Positions 22,303 through 34,840 of a stretch of 64,000 nt of DNA are shown one piece after another. The position numbers and the translations under genes are program-made. The stretch is from Quercus robur (lineage: Eukaryota > Streptophyta > Magnoliopsida > Fagales > Fagaceae). The DNA lies in the NCBI RefSeq assembly GCF_932294415.1, contig NC_065535.1:69557362-69621361 (forward strand). Reading direction: 5' to 3'. Positions within the stretch are counted from its first letter, which is position 1. Each line of letters begins with the position of its first letter. The notes beneath the pieces are model-generated. The model was not told where the DNA came from and did no database searches. It saw nothing but the letters and a program-made list of their open reading frames with translations.

Positions 22303-25300
22303 TTAGAAATAATTTTTGGTAATTGCATCTTCGAGCTCCTTGAAATCCCATGCATTATCTGCTGAATATTCCCCTGCATAGGAGGAAACTGTGATCAAAC
22401 TGCTAATGCCTTTTGCCCTATAATTAAAATTGTGAAATTTTCAATTGAACATGCCCTTGGAAATCTTGAACTTTTTCTACTTTCAAGGAAACGAAGTTTA
22501 TCATGTGCAAATTCCATCTATTTATTTCATTGCTAAGAAATCACAAGAATAGAGATGACACTTGATATTGAACAAATTGGTTTGAAATCGCTTTTGCAGT
22601 TGAAGTTCTCTTTCTTTTCTTTTCTCTTCTTTTTTGTTTTTGTTTTTTTGCCCTTCCTGCTAGAAAAGATAATTACATAATACCAAAAGAGTGGTTGCAA
22701 TAATATGCTACAAGAGCCCTAGTAAGAGTTGAAGGGAATTGATGTGCAGATAGCCACCACTAAACCTAGTCTGACCTGCCCATTGCCAGGATAGAGAACA
22801 ACTTGAGCTACTATTTGAGCAACAAACAATCAGCTACATATTCAACATTCTAGTGTCTACTACCAGTCAACAAGATAAAATGGTAAATTCTCAACCAAGT
22901 AATCGTATTGGATAGACCAGCACGGAAGATTTGACTAATCAAACAAGAGTTTTTGGAAGAGCATATTGGGTTCAAAACTAGATGAAAGACACAAGATATT
23001 TCAATGGAGAGTTGCAGCAGGGGGCTACCATTGAGGAAAAGATGCGCAGGGATTATCCATATAGAAGACAGTATGTTTCCATCATGTCAAGCAGAGGAAG
23101 AAGATGTTCTTTTCTTGAGGATGACATGGATGGTGACCAACTAGAGTTTTAGATAGAAACTATTTAAGCAAACTCAGCCAAACAGTTTGTGTGGGTACCC
23201 AGTTGTGCCACACCCTCAGCATTTGGAGTCTAGAATTCCAAAAGACCAGTTTGTCCTCTTTGCAACAGTTGCTTTGGAAACCATGTAAAGAATAAGAAAC
23301 AAGGTTTCCATGGGAAAAGGAAACATACCATTTCAACGACTTCCAAACTGCACCAATGAGCATCAACCAGGACATCCTCTCCTTATAAGCTCTAGGTGTA
23401 GGGTGAGGTCATGGGTTCAAGACCCATGCATGTGTGTGTAACTTATCAATAGAGAAAAAAAAATAAAGCTCCATGCCACAACTGCTTTCACAAACTTCTA
23501 AGGAGAAACTATGGACAGAATGATGAATCCAAAGTTGTAGGCACTCGAGAGATGGTGCCCTCCTTTGGAGAAGCAAATCAAGCTAAAGGATTCAGCAATG
23601 AGGCAGATCTGCTGTTTAGTAGTCACTGCAAGGATACACAATGAGCAAAGGGTAATGGCTTGGATTAAATGCATTATGACATGTTTGGCAGGGTGGTTGA
23701 AGCTCAAGCGCTGAAATGGGCTGTTGAGCTTGCAAGTCAAGGCTGGATGAATGTAATGGTGGAAGAAGATGCAGCTTTAATTGTAAACACTCTCGCCACA
23801 CCAAGAAACATGGAGATTCAGGATGTGCACATCATCTATTGTGGGGAAATATACAAATTTCAATCTTTATTTTCTTCTTCTACTTTTCATGGTGTAAGAA
23901 GATGTGCAATTGAAGTTCTCTGTTTGACATGGCATTATGTAGCTTTACAAATTAAAGAAGTAATCCCAAACTCCTCGAATGGTAACGTGCATTACTAAGA
24001 ATAATTATTATAAGAATCAACAGGTTCAAAGATATATGTTTTGGGTAGTATTAGATTCAGTATCATTCAAAATAAAATATTGGGCTCATAAAATTCTTCA
24101 GTATGTTGTAAATGTATTGAACAAATCATGTGTTTGATCGGCACTTACCAATTGAATCCCTTCGAAGAGCAGTTAAATGAGCACAACTGCAAGTGAGGAA
24201 GTAAGAGAAACTTCAAACTCAAAAGATTCTTTAGCCAAAATAATCATTTAGGAGATTCAAATTCCCACAATCTTTCTTTCATCTTTAGGATTTCTTAATG
24301 CAAACTCTAAGTGCTATCTGTTTAAGAGGAATTTTACAGAATTGAAAAGCTGAAGATAGTCCAACCATTTTTAGAAAGAAAACTATTGATAGGATAGACT
24401 GATGAGGGGATATCAATAACTGTGGGGAAACATTTCAAAATGGGGATTTTTTTTTTTGATTGGTAGGTTACACATGCAGCCCTCCCCCTCCACCTAGCAC
24501 TTATAAAGAAAGGAGACACCAGTTGAGCTAGAGCTCGAGAATTTCAAAATGTGGTATTGAGCTTAATAAAAGTAATTACCTGCCAAGAGCCTTCCCAAAA
24601 TCTGCACATAATGAACGTATGTATGTACCTTTCGAGCATGTCACACGGAAAATCAGATTTTGTCTGTAAACACCAAACATGAAACGAAACAATGCTCAAA
24701 TATGGCCCAACACAAAATGAAACAATGCTCAAATATGACCCAACACAAAATTATACCATGCTCAAATATGGCAAACTCATGATAAAATAATGCATGAACC
24801 GCATATCTCATTGTGATGATTTCAAAAACACCCTTCAAATGTATGTGAAGTTTTTCTTCCACCACCACCTTTTTTCTTAAAGCATGATCTACAGAAACAT
24901 ATCTTATTTAATCACCCCCATATATGGAAGGAATGTGTCTGAAAGTTCTTGAACATAAAGGTAGAATAAATTTCTGGATGTAACTGACTCAAGACCTTTG
25001 AAGAGTGATCAGAAAGAAGTAAATCATGGCCCAGAGTTATCGTGCTGTCTATTGTTTACTCATATGTATATAAGAAAATGAAGCCTTCAAACTTCTACAT
25101 TGGCTAAATAGCATCCTACCTCTGCAGCCTTGACCCCTTGAATGTGACAAAATAAAATTTAAATATGGCATAACCATAACTTGTGCACTTTAAGTCGAGG
25201 AGATTTTTTAGAATAAATTTCTGGATGTAACTGACTCAAGACCTTTGAAGAGTGATCAGAAAGAAGTAAATCATGGCCCAGAGTTATCGTGCTGTCTATT

Positions 25301-28300
25301 GTTTACTCATATGTATATAAGAAAATGAAGCCTTCAAACTTCTACATTGGCTAAATAGCATCCTACCTCTGCAGCCTTGACCCCTTGAATGTGACAAAAT
25401 AAAATTTAAATATGGCATAACCATAACTTGTGCACTTTAAGTCGAGGAGATTTTTCACATAGAAAAAATTTAGTGCACATAAGGCACAGAACATGGCAAA
25501 GTTCACTCTGATACAGTATATTAGGAACTGGAGTCATCCATGAGCACAAAACATATCAACAAGTCCAGGAAAAAAAAAAGGAAGTAAATTCCAGGTATAT
25601 AGTATGCCATCAAATATATGTATGATTTTACAACGTCAACTATAACGGGCTTCATAGGCCAGAGTTTGTCTACATCCAAACAAAACCTAGGGTACCTGTC
25701 ATCTAAGCTACGCTCGATATCAAATTGGAAGATTGAAATCCTTCTAGGTGAAAGCTCAATACTTTCTCCTCTTCTTGCTTTTTCATACATCCTTTCTCCT
25801 CCGACCTATCAAAGAAATTGAAACTTTTATGTAGTTTACAATGAATTTGATAGTCTATTTGCATAAAATATGTATTTGACATTTTTCTCCAAGACATTAA
25901 TGAATTCACATTGGTCCAGATTTTTTATAAAAAAATTTTAGCTTACATTCTTATAATTTTTAATTGCATATAATACACAAATTATGAAATCAAACTTGAG
26001 AGTAAAATTTCGACAAGTTAAGATGAAATGAGCATGCATGATACTACAACACTGCAAAGTTTCTGTTGCATTTTTATGGAATTTCTATTTAACACATTCA
26101 TATTAGATCTCCCCTGAATAGGACAGTCAATTGGGTTGAGTAGTGAGTTTGCCTGGAGCCTGAATGTTTTTTTGGGCTGAAGACCAACTTTTTCCTTTAA
26201 TTCCCACAAAGTAATCCTACATTAATTTTATTGATATTTCTATTAATTTTACATAAATTATACATTTTTTGCTTCAAGAAGAGCTGCGGGTCTAGTGGTC
26301 AAGTAGATGTTATACATCAAAGTCTTAACCTCAAGTTTTGTTTTATTTTCAGAAACCTTTGCATTCTGTATGGGACAATTGATTTTGTGCGAGCCCAAAA
26401 CTTGGCCATAAGTCTTCCAGTCATGGAATGAGATCAGGAGAGTTGTGTTTCAGCTGAGCCTGCGGAATCCTCATTCCAACTCAGCCCTGCCCAATTGACG
26501 GTCCTCTCAAAATAGGTGGACTGAAACCCAGTGACAGTCAGGGATTGAGCTCTGGAGGAAAAACAAAGAAGAGGGTGGAAACTCTTTACTCTTTAGCCTA
26601 TTCTATACATTTCCTGTTCCATGAGAAGCAATTATGAAACAAAACAGGATTATTTAATGCATGCATATAGAGGATACCGCCAGTTGTTCAGCCCCATATA
26701 TACTTATTAGCTTCCTGGCAAAGTGTTTCAGAAGATAGATGTATTTCCAAAGTCTTCAGAGAAAAGAATATAAGAAAAAGAAAGCCAAAAGGATCGGTCC
26801 ACACATAGATTCATAACTAATTTTGACAGAAATACTTACTTTGATGGCAGAGAACATTGGGGGAACTTGCCAAATTTCCCCACAAAAGGATGCAGCAGTT
26901 TTCTTCAAGTCCTCATCTTTGATTTGCTCCCAAGGCTCTCGTTGAATAACCTACACAAGAGGTGACCCATGAGTAATATTTGCACCATGTGTAGCCATGG
27001 ATTAAATCCTAGCAAGAGATAGAACATTATTAGTAGTTCTAGTGTTCTGTAGAAACTATGAAGGTCATCCTGCAAGACAATTGTAAACAGTCTAACCACA
27101 TTTGAGATGAAATTATGCACATGGATATAAATAAACTTGTCTGCAAGCACTAGATTATAGTATTGGACTATAGGCTATCCATGACTTCCCTTTCTCTCAA
27201 TCCAAGTATGCATACATATAACCTGTTGCCAACATCATAAGTCACAACTCACAACAGTACCCCTGTTGCAAATAATTTGTATGATTATTATTATTATTAT
27301 TATTATTATTATTTGATAAGTAAGAAAGATGTATATTCAAAAAACTGCTATATGCAGAAAAGGCATATAGCAAAACAAAGGGTGCAAATTCAGTGCAAGC
27401 TCTTTCATCTTCAGTGCATTTTCTGCGTTCTTTTTTCTAATGTTGATAGTGTTATATGCTTACGAAGCATTGCTTTTTATACTCAATTTTTATTTTGACA
27501 ATACAATAGTTGGGGGTGGGGGGATTTGCTATTTTTACTCGATTATACCTCACATTCATTCTATATGGCTGGTACAATAGGTAGTTAGTCATTCAACAAG
27601 ACAATCCTCTAAATAACCTATATCATGGTGCATATAAGTTCAAAATAAGGAACAATAGTTATCCAGAAGAGATAAACACACCGGTGAATCAGCATCCCAA
27701 GTTGAAGTGGCCTCCCCTAAACGGAAAACTCCACTGTAACCCTTAACCATACCTTGATATCTTCAGTATAAAAACATTAAGAGCCTTCAGAGAGAGATCA
27801 TTGGCATAAATTTGATAAGGGGAAAAAAAATTCTAGATTCATGGGGCAGATAGTAAATCACTATTCAAAGTGGATAAGATTCAAAACTTACCCTTCTACC
27901 AACTTAGTGGCTTTACCAACACATACAATTAATAAACCAGTTGCCATTGGGTCAAGGGTTCCAGCATGCCCTACCTGCAACCCCAAATATATAAATAAAT
28001 GGTTGGAAGAGCTGTTACATGAGAAAGTATGCCTACATGCAGATGCAATAGCAAAAAGGCACCTTTTTAACTTTGACCAGGCGTCGCAGTTTTCCACAAA
28101 CTGTAAATGAAGTCCACCCTGTCTTGCAATATGATATTGTTATATTTTGATTGATGGAAAATGACCTAAAATTGTCATGATTCTACTTGTAACCTCAAAG
28201 AAAATGGTGACACATAAAGAAATTTGAGAATTTGGATAAATTGTCCTGTTAATCCTAAATCAAGAAAACAAAGGATAGAGCATAATCCTTTGCTGCAACC

Positions 28301-29719
28301 TAAATTATAGGCAAGTAGTTTCCCTAGTATCCCATTAAACATCCATTTTCTTTTCTCCTAGCATTCACAGCATGTCCAGCCAAAACTAATGAATTTCATT
28401 CTCAATAATAAGTTTGACTCATATATCTGATATCTCACACATTTTGTAGTTGTAGGCCAATTATTCTCACTCCCATTGAGTTTCCCCAAAGTTTCTTTCT
28501 TCAATAACAATAAGGATTCTCACTCCCCACTATTAATTAGTATCGCTCTAAATCACTGCCTAAGTACCAGAATTTATCACTCTTAACTTTGAATATACTA
28601 GAGTATAAAACTTCCGACATTTTTTGTCAATCAATTCACTTAGGCATAATTCAAAATGTTCAAACAAGAACTAATGACCAATACCCCTGAAATGAAAGTT
28701 GCAATCACATTCGGTGCCAAAATGAACCAATGGAACTCACCTTTGGGTTTGTTCACCAACACCACTGTCCCACAAGGACCATCCCATCTTGGTGGAAGCT
28801 CGGTACTCCTTGTCAAAAGATATGGCTCCTCATTCTTAACTTCACCATCCTTATTGGGACCTTTCTTCAAACACTTAAAGAACTCCTCCACCTTCTTCTC
28901 CACAACATCCTTATTCGCATCCTTTTTCGCCAATTCTATCCTACCCTTTTCTCCTCCTCCCTCTTCCTCGTCGAAGAAAACCAATCCTTTACCATCCACA
29001 CCCTCCTCTTTCTTCTTCTTCTTTCCCCTCTTCACATTACTCTCATTGGATTCACCTGGTTGAAGAAACGCCTTGTCAAGGCATTGATCTGGAAAATACT
29101 TCTTCTCCAACTGATACACCATCTTATAATGCTTCTCCTTTTCCCAAGGATAAGCAAAAGTATCATAAAAATACAACTCCTCCTCTCTCTTGTGCAAGGT
29201 ATTAAACTCCACAACCTCAGGCTTCAACTCCACAAACCTCTCCTCAGAGCTCCTACCATCCTCATCTGAATCCGACCCATACATTCTTTTCCTCCTCTTA
29301 TTGTAATACTTCCTCATAGACTTGTTCATTTCCAAGTTTCCCGAACTGGGTCTGTTTGTTTCACACTCTGACAATAGCTTCTGATCCACCCAGTCCTCAA
29401 TGCCCGTTTCTGAAGTGGGGTTTTTTGGTGAGTCCGATTGGGGCGAGTCTTCTGAGCTGTTGGGGTTGTTATTGACTCGGGTGAGTCGGCGAGGAGGGTG
29501 AGGCTGAGTTGGGCGGTTGATGATCATGTCGTATTGAAGAGGGTATGGAGTGGAAGAGGTGGAGAAAGAGAGGGAAGAGTATGGAAACATGGTTTTGTTG
29601 AAAGGTTTGGGGTTTGGGAGTGGCAGTGAGAGAGAGTGTGTGTGTATTCGTGTGGCCATGAGTCTTTGACGGGAGAGGAGAAGGAGGGATACGTGGGTTA
29701 GAGACAGTGATTTCGCCAT
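22303..29719 (-). CDS. TruB-family tRNA pseudouridine synthase
   Basis: Nine exons on the minus strand, given 5' to 3': 29719-28741, 28118-28063, 27974-27892, 27760-27682, 26950-26840, 25805-25696, 24663-24580, 24186-24149 and 22373-22303 (TAA). They join in phase to 536 codons. The first exon encodes an S/T/L/R-rich N-terminus of the kind seen in organelle transit peptides, then a long charged K/E-rich linker. The catalytic module begins near residue 315. It has the TruB motif GHAGTLDP with the catalytic aspartate at 353, followed by the conserved [19 protein letters not shown] and [10 protein letters not shown] segments. TruB enzymes make pseudouridine 55 in the tRNA T-loop. The organelle destination is inferred. 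M1 at 29719 is assumed; M21 is an alternative. All introns are GT-AG. Confidence 0.93.
23160..24000 (+). pseudogene. Decayed LINE fragment (RNase H remnant) in the last TruB intron
   Basis: The plus-strand frame 23669-23998 reads like the RVT_3 RNase H tail of plant non-LTR elements (an [12 protein letters not shown] helix, then a [12 protein letters not shown] strand-helix). It lacks the first catalytic aspartate region and the rest of the polyprotein. The preceding kilobase is full of stops. It lies antisense inside the intron between TruB exons 8 and 9, so it is a relic and not an expressed gene. Confidence 0.5.
23357..23465 (+). mobile_element. SINE, plus strand (family also at 24443 and 40748)
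   Basis: It contains a ctctaggtgtagggtgaggt stretch and a B-box-like gggttcaagacc, then gtgtgtgtaacttatcaat and an A-rich end. It matches the reverse complements of the elements at 24443-24540 and 40748-40872. No clear target-site duplication was found. Confidence 0.65.
24443..24540 (-). mobile_element. SINE, minus strand, with 11-bp target-site duplication
   Basis: On the minus strand it reads gagctctagctcaactggtg (tRNA-like head with an A-box) followed by tgctaggtggaggg and gtgtaacctaccaatc. It ends in an A tract, seen as T's at 24447-24457. It is flanked by atttcaaaatg at 24432-24442 and 24541-24551. It lies in TruB intron 7, just downstream of exon 7. Confidence 0.8.
24962..25455. repeat. 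Apparently perfect 247-bp tandem duplication in a TruB intron
   Basis: 24962-25208 and 25209-25455 read as identical by eye over the full 247 bases, apart from one T in the terminal T run. They lie in the intron between TruB exons 6 and 7 and contain no exon. The lack of divergence means either a very recent duplication or an assembly artefact. Confidence 0.9.
27282..27315. repeat. (ATT)n microsatellite in a TruB intron
   Basis: About ten ATT units in the intron between TruB exons 4 and 5. Confidence 0.9.
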
Positions 29720-30542
29720 TGTTGGCGATGAAGAAAGAAAAAGAAGGATTCGCAGCTGGTTGTTTTCTCATATTTGAAGTCACTGGGTTTTACCGTTTTT
29801 TACAAACACACAAACTTTACACAACTTTTGCCAAAATTCTCAAAACACCCCCCAAACCAAAAAAAAAGAAATTGCCATAATTCCATCATTTAATAACTCA
29901 TTGGGGGTTGTGGTAAAAATTGTAAGTTTTTGCGATCTTAATTGTAATTTAAATAACAGTTTTTAAGTATCTAAACAATATTATACATATTTTCATCTAC
30001 ACGTAGATTTTTTAATATATAAATATTAATTAAACAAAATTATTTAATATTAATCAAATCATAGTTAATTTGATACATTAAATACATAATTTGATAAAAT
30101 AATACCAACTAAACTAATGTTAATTTCATATAGAGAATTGAATATCATAGTTGAATCATAAATATTAATATAAAAAAAACATATTACGATTAAAAAAAAT
30201 AGTTTATTTTGAATATATGACGAAGCATAGTTAAGTAAAGTTGTAATCTAATTTTTAATTTTATACCTCGTTTTTAAGAGAGAGAGAGAGAGAGAGAGGT
30301 ATATATTATTTAGTGTATGGCTTTGTAAGATATCAGTTTACAAAAATTAAAGTCTTAAACTATTAATTTAACACATTTGCAATCTTTTTATAAAAAAAAA
30401 AAATTAGGGTTTCAATTGGGTTAGAGTTTTATTGGTCTCGTGCTTTGAGAGTCTTAATAGAAACAAAAAGGAAAAATGCGTTAAAAGCATTATAAAATGT
30501 TCAAAATATAATGTGATATTGACTCTTATTGATGAACTTCAT
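29720..30542. promoter_or_regulatory. TruB promoter side and AT-rich spacer
   Basis: Upstream of the minus-strand TruB start the sequence is AT-rich, with a GA run at about 30279-30298. No convincing core promoter element was identified. The frame that begins near 30432 becomes LINE-like only from about 30543. Confidence 0.4.
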
Positions 30543-32495
30543 CAATTTAAACAAAGATTTGGAGCTCAAGTTATCAAGCAACATGAGAAATATTTTGGTC
30601 TTCCTTCGCTGGTTGGAAGAAAAAAGCAAATTACTTTCAATGACATCAAGGAAAAACTTGCAAAGAAACTAGTTGGATGGAAGGAAAGATTGCTTTCTAA
30701 GGCAAGTAAAGAAATTTTGATTAAGGCGGTGGTACAGGCAATACCAACTTATACCATAAGTTGTTTCAAACTTCCTGATACTCTTTGTAAGGAATTGACG
30801 AGTATGATTTGTAACTTTTGGTGGGGTCAAAAACAGGATGAAAGAAAACTGAATTGGATGAGTTGGGATAAACTTTGCATGCCTAAGGTAGATGGGGGAA
30901 TGGGCTTTAAGCAGCTGAAACCTTTCAATTTGGCTTTATTAGCTAAGCAATGGTGGAGGTTGCAAATGGGTCAGAATTCTCTTGTTTATCATGTCTTTAA
31001 AGCAAAAGATTTTCCTAATTGTGATTTTGTAGAAGCTTCACTTGGTGCTAACCCGTCATATGTATGGCGAAGTCTTATGGCTGCTCAAAAGCTTGTGCAA
31101 GATGGTATGAGATGGCAGATTGGAAATGGGTTCAAGGTGTAGGGGTGGAAGGATAAATGGCTGCCAAGTTCTTCAACTTATAAAGTTGTTTCTCCTAGGC
31201 TGAATTCTCCATTGGATCTCCGAGTTTCTGAGCTCATTGATATGGAGAACAGGTGCTGGAATATTCATTTGTTGCAGCAATTATTTCTACCGTTTGAAGT
31301 GAAGGAAATTAGCAGCATTCCACTTAGTAATTCACTTCCATTTGATAAGCTAATCTGGACAGGGACTTCTAATGGCTTGTTTATTGTTCGGAGTGCCTAT
31401 AAATTGGCTATGGAAAGTTATGGTAATTCTGGTGGTGCATCTTCCTCGAATACAGTAACTTACGCTGTTTTTGGAAGAAATTATGGCAGCTACCAGCTCC
31501 TCATAAGGTTAGACATTTTTTATGGCGTGCTTGCCTTGATATTCTTCCAACAAAAGCGAATCTTAAGCGAAGAAAGGTATTATCTGAAGATCTTTGTGAG
31601 GAATGTATGCTAGAGGCCGAAACTTCAGGCCATTTATTTTGGTCATGTCCGAGAGCTAAAAGGGCGTGGAGTTGTTTTGGGCTTCTTAATCCGAATTATG
31701 CAGTCCAGTTCAACAACTTCATGGAGTTAGCATGGAAAATGATAATGGTTGACCATTGTGATGATAGTGCAGTTGCTTTGGTGGGAATGATGCTTGGAGG
31801 ATGTGGGTAACAGAAATGAAATTCGTAATGGTGGTAAGAGGCTTGGTGAATTGGATTTGTGTCATGATGCTTCACTCTGGCTGCTGCAATTTCAGGAAGC
31901 AAATGAAGCCACTGCTGCTACGGTACCTGTGCAGTCCGAATCAGTGCTTCAACATTCTTGGTTACCTCCCTCAAATCAGTTATATAAAGGGAATGTGGAT
32001 GGGGCTGTTTTCAAGGAAAGAAAAGAATCTGGGGTGGGAGTGATAATACGTGATGTTAATGGTTTGGTTGTGGCTGCAATGTGAAAAAAATTCCATGCTC
32101 CTTTGGGTCCTTTAGAGGTGGAAGCCAAAGCATTTGAATCTGGTCTGCAATTAGCCAAAGATGTAGGATTACATGAGTTTATTTTGGAAGGTGATTCTCT
32201 CAATGTGGTTCGTGCCCTTCAAGGTTTGTCGCCTCCATCAGTTTCGGTGATGTATGTAATTTATGGGATTCAAAGCTCTTGTAATGAAGTTAGGAAAGTG
32301 TTGTTTTCTCATGTATGTAGACAAGGAAATAGACCTGCCCATATCTTAGCAAAACCTGCTATTAGCATTGTTGACTTTATGGTTTGGATGGAAAAGAATC
32401 CTTATTTCTTGGAACAAGCTCTCCTTCATGATATAATGTTATCTTTTGTTTAATAAATGTTTTTAAGTTATCTATAAAAAAAAAAAAAAAAAAAA
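30543..32495 (+). pseudogene. 5'-truncated, decayed LINE copy (ORF2 C-terminal half)
   Basis: From about 30547 the translation ([13 protein letters not shown] onward) aligns collinearly with the intact LINE ORF2 from about residue 745 to its end. It retains the region after the reverse transcriptase, a damaged zinc segment and the RNase H tail. It is broken by a TAG near 31139, frame changes near 31480-31610 and 31795, and a TGA near 32083. Loss of everything upstream is typical 5' truncation. It ends with taataaa and an A tract (about 32476-32495). No unambiguous target-site duplication was found. It is not functional. Confidence 0.9.
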
Positions 32496-34840
32496 ACATT
32501 ACTAGAACAATATTACTAAATGTGCCCTAAATTTTTGTGATCTTAGCATTGTTTGACAAACATTGTATGTGTTCATCAATGATACAACATAAACAATATT
32601 ATTTTTAAAAAATAATTAAAATCAATATAGTTATATTTTTTGTTTTAATTGAGAAAGCTAATCAATTGTAATTAAAGAATTATATCTAAGTCTTATTTTT
32701 AATTTTGTATGACCTTTGAGCTCAGAAATTTTTGTTTGGCCTAAATGAACAACTAACATGAATCAAAGGGGTTTATCAAAAAAACATAAATCAAAAGGAA
32801 ATTTATACAATTTACCTTATTGTGATTTGATGCTAATACTATCATAATTTAATTAACAAACTTCAATTCTAGTATATTATCTCTAATTTTTGGACTGAAA
32901 TGAAATATTTAGAGTTCCCAACAAAGTATTTTGAATGATTTGATTTTTAATCTAAACTTTATGGAGTCAAAAGGTAACTATTGAGAAGGTTTTTTGGATT
33001 AAATTGTGATTGAATCAAACCAAAAGAGGTAATTTGTTTGTATTGGATGGAAATTAAAAAGGGATATATTATAATCTATCCCAAACTATTTATTTATTAT
33101 GATTTATCCCAAATCAAAATAGTTTGTGTAGCTTCTACTTCAAAATAATATATATATTTTAGCTAACACCCCCTTTTTTACTGGCCTTAAGTTTACAACA
33201 AAAACAAGTGTAACATTAAAAATGTTACCCTTTTTTAGCTATGAAATTTGTATAATGGTGTTCCCTCTATGTGAGAATGTTATGGTTGATATGAGTCTCT
33301 AATTGACTACGCAAATACCTACAATCAGGTAAAAAATGTGATTCATGTGTGAGTGGAAGTCCAAAGCCTTAGATTGGATACACCAGTGATTGAAATGATC
33401 ATTGACACTTTTTAGTTTTTATATCTCTTATCATCCTCTTTTTATTATCTAGATCTCAAGGTGGCTTGAAAAAGGGTTGATGGGCAATGGTCGATTAAAG
33501 ATTTGGATCACTGATCAGGGTGGTTTGGGGGTTGATTAGGCTTAGGTTTGTCGAGACAAGGCGTGGGAGGTCTTGGTTGGCTTGCCGTGAGTGTTAGTTG
33601 GGTGATTGTTGAGATTAATTTTTGGGTTAGACTCTAGAGTGTTTGTGGATTGTCACACTCACATGCAATGGTTGCAGTGAGATTGGCTTGCGATGAATTT
33701 TTGTGTGTGTTTATTTCCAAAAAAACATTGGTTTTATATTGAGAAGGGGTTTATCACTTGCTCCGCGACATTAATTGTTGCATACAGTTTTGGTGTTGGC
33801 GTGTGAGTGTATTCCCTTATCTCATCTCCCTTCCCCCATATATGTGTGTGTGTGTTTCTCAAATAAAAAAAGATACTCAGTGTTGTTGAGTTATCCCACA
33901 TCGGTAAGGTGTGATATTGAGAAGGGGTTTATCACTTGCTCCGCGACACTAACTGTTGCATGCAGTTTTGGTGTTGACGTGTAAGTGTATTCCCTTATTT
34001 CATTCCCCTTCCCCCATATATGTGTTTGTGTTTCTCAAATTTAAAAAAAAAAAAAAAAAATTGGTTTTATGGGAAAATGAAAAGTGCATTGACAAAGAAA
34101 TACATAAGAACAAGAATGAAAAAAAAAAAAAAAAAAAATTTAATAGCGTTAAAAACCAGTTTAAAATTTTATTATTTTCTTCGCAATAAATTTATATAAA
34201 CCATAAAATAAACCAAAAAATTAATTTTATTCGTTTATTTATTTATTTGATTTAGCATATTTCTCTTCTCTAAATGGTCAAAATGGCAAATCACATATAA
34301 TAATAATAAGTATGAATCAAATAAATGAGTGATTTTGAGTATATGAACAAAACCAGGTTACCATTTCGTTTGAATGGGTTATAAAGAATTAATTGAGTTG
34401 GATTTGATTAGATCATATGCTTACACAATCTAATTAAAGACTTGAATCGATCTAAATACCAAATCATCGTTTCATTAGTTCAACCAGTGGATTGATCAAG
34501 TTTAATAACTATGGATAAAATTAATTTAAAGAAAAAAAGAAAAAGAAAATTTCCATTTAAAATGGCAAGTGGCATCTAAAATCAAACTGTAGACAAAGTG
34601 GGATCCACAGACCTTATCAACTACCAATCAAAAAGTAAAAAAAAAAAAGAAAAAGAAAAGAAAGGACAAGCACAACTAATATAAAATATAACTCCCACCA
34701 AAATAGCGCTCACTCTCACTCTCACTCACTACTCACAAGTCACAACTTTCAACTCTTCAATCCCAAAATTTTTGAAAATATCAAAATTTCGCACTCATAT
34801 TTGAACTTTTAGTACCAAACAAGCTTCGTCTGTCTGGGTG
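32496..34840. other. AT-rich spacer with a 178-bp tandem repeat
   Basis: Within this spacer, 33737-33914 and 33915-34039 are copies of one unit with an offset of 178 bp. They share gagaaggggtttatcacttg, ctccgcgaca and ttcccttat..cat. A gttatcccacatcggtaagg phrase, common in plant retroelement ends, separates them. The rest is AT-rich with A tracts. The pyrimidine-rich stretch at 34700-34760 probably belongs to the promoter or leader of the next gene. Confidence 0.65.

Noticed and set aside
26275-26345. tRNA-like stretch (gggtctagtggtcaagt) in a TruB intron
   Set aside because: An A-box-like segment is present, but no proper T-arm, acceptor pairing or B box could be found. At most it is an old SINE head.
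28656-29269. Plus-strand frames of 135 and 179 codons
   Set aside because: They are antisense to the charged first exon of the TruB gene and owe their length to its biased composition.
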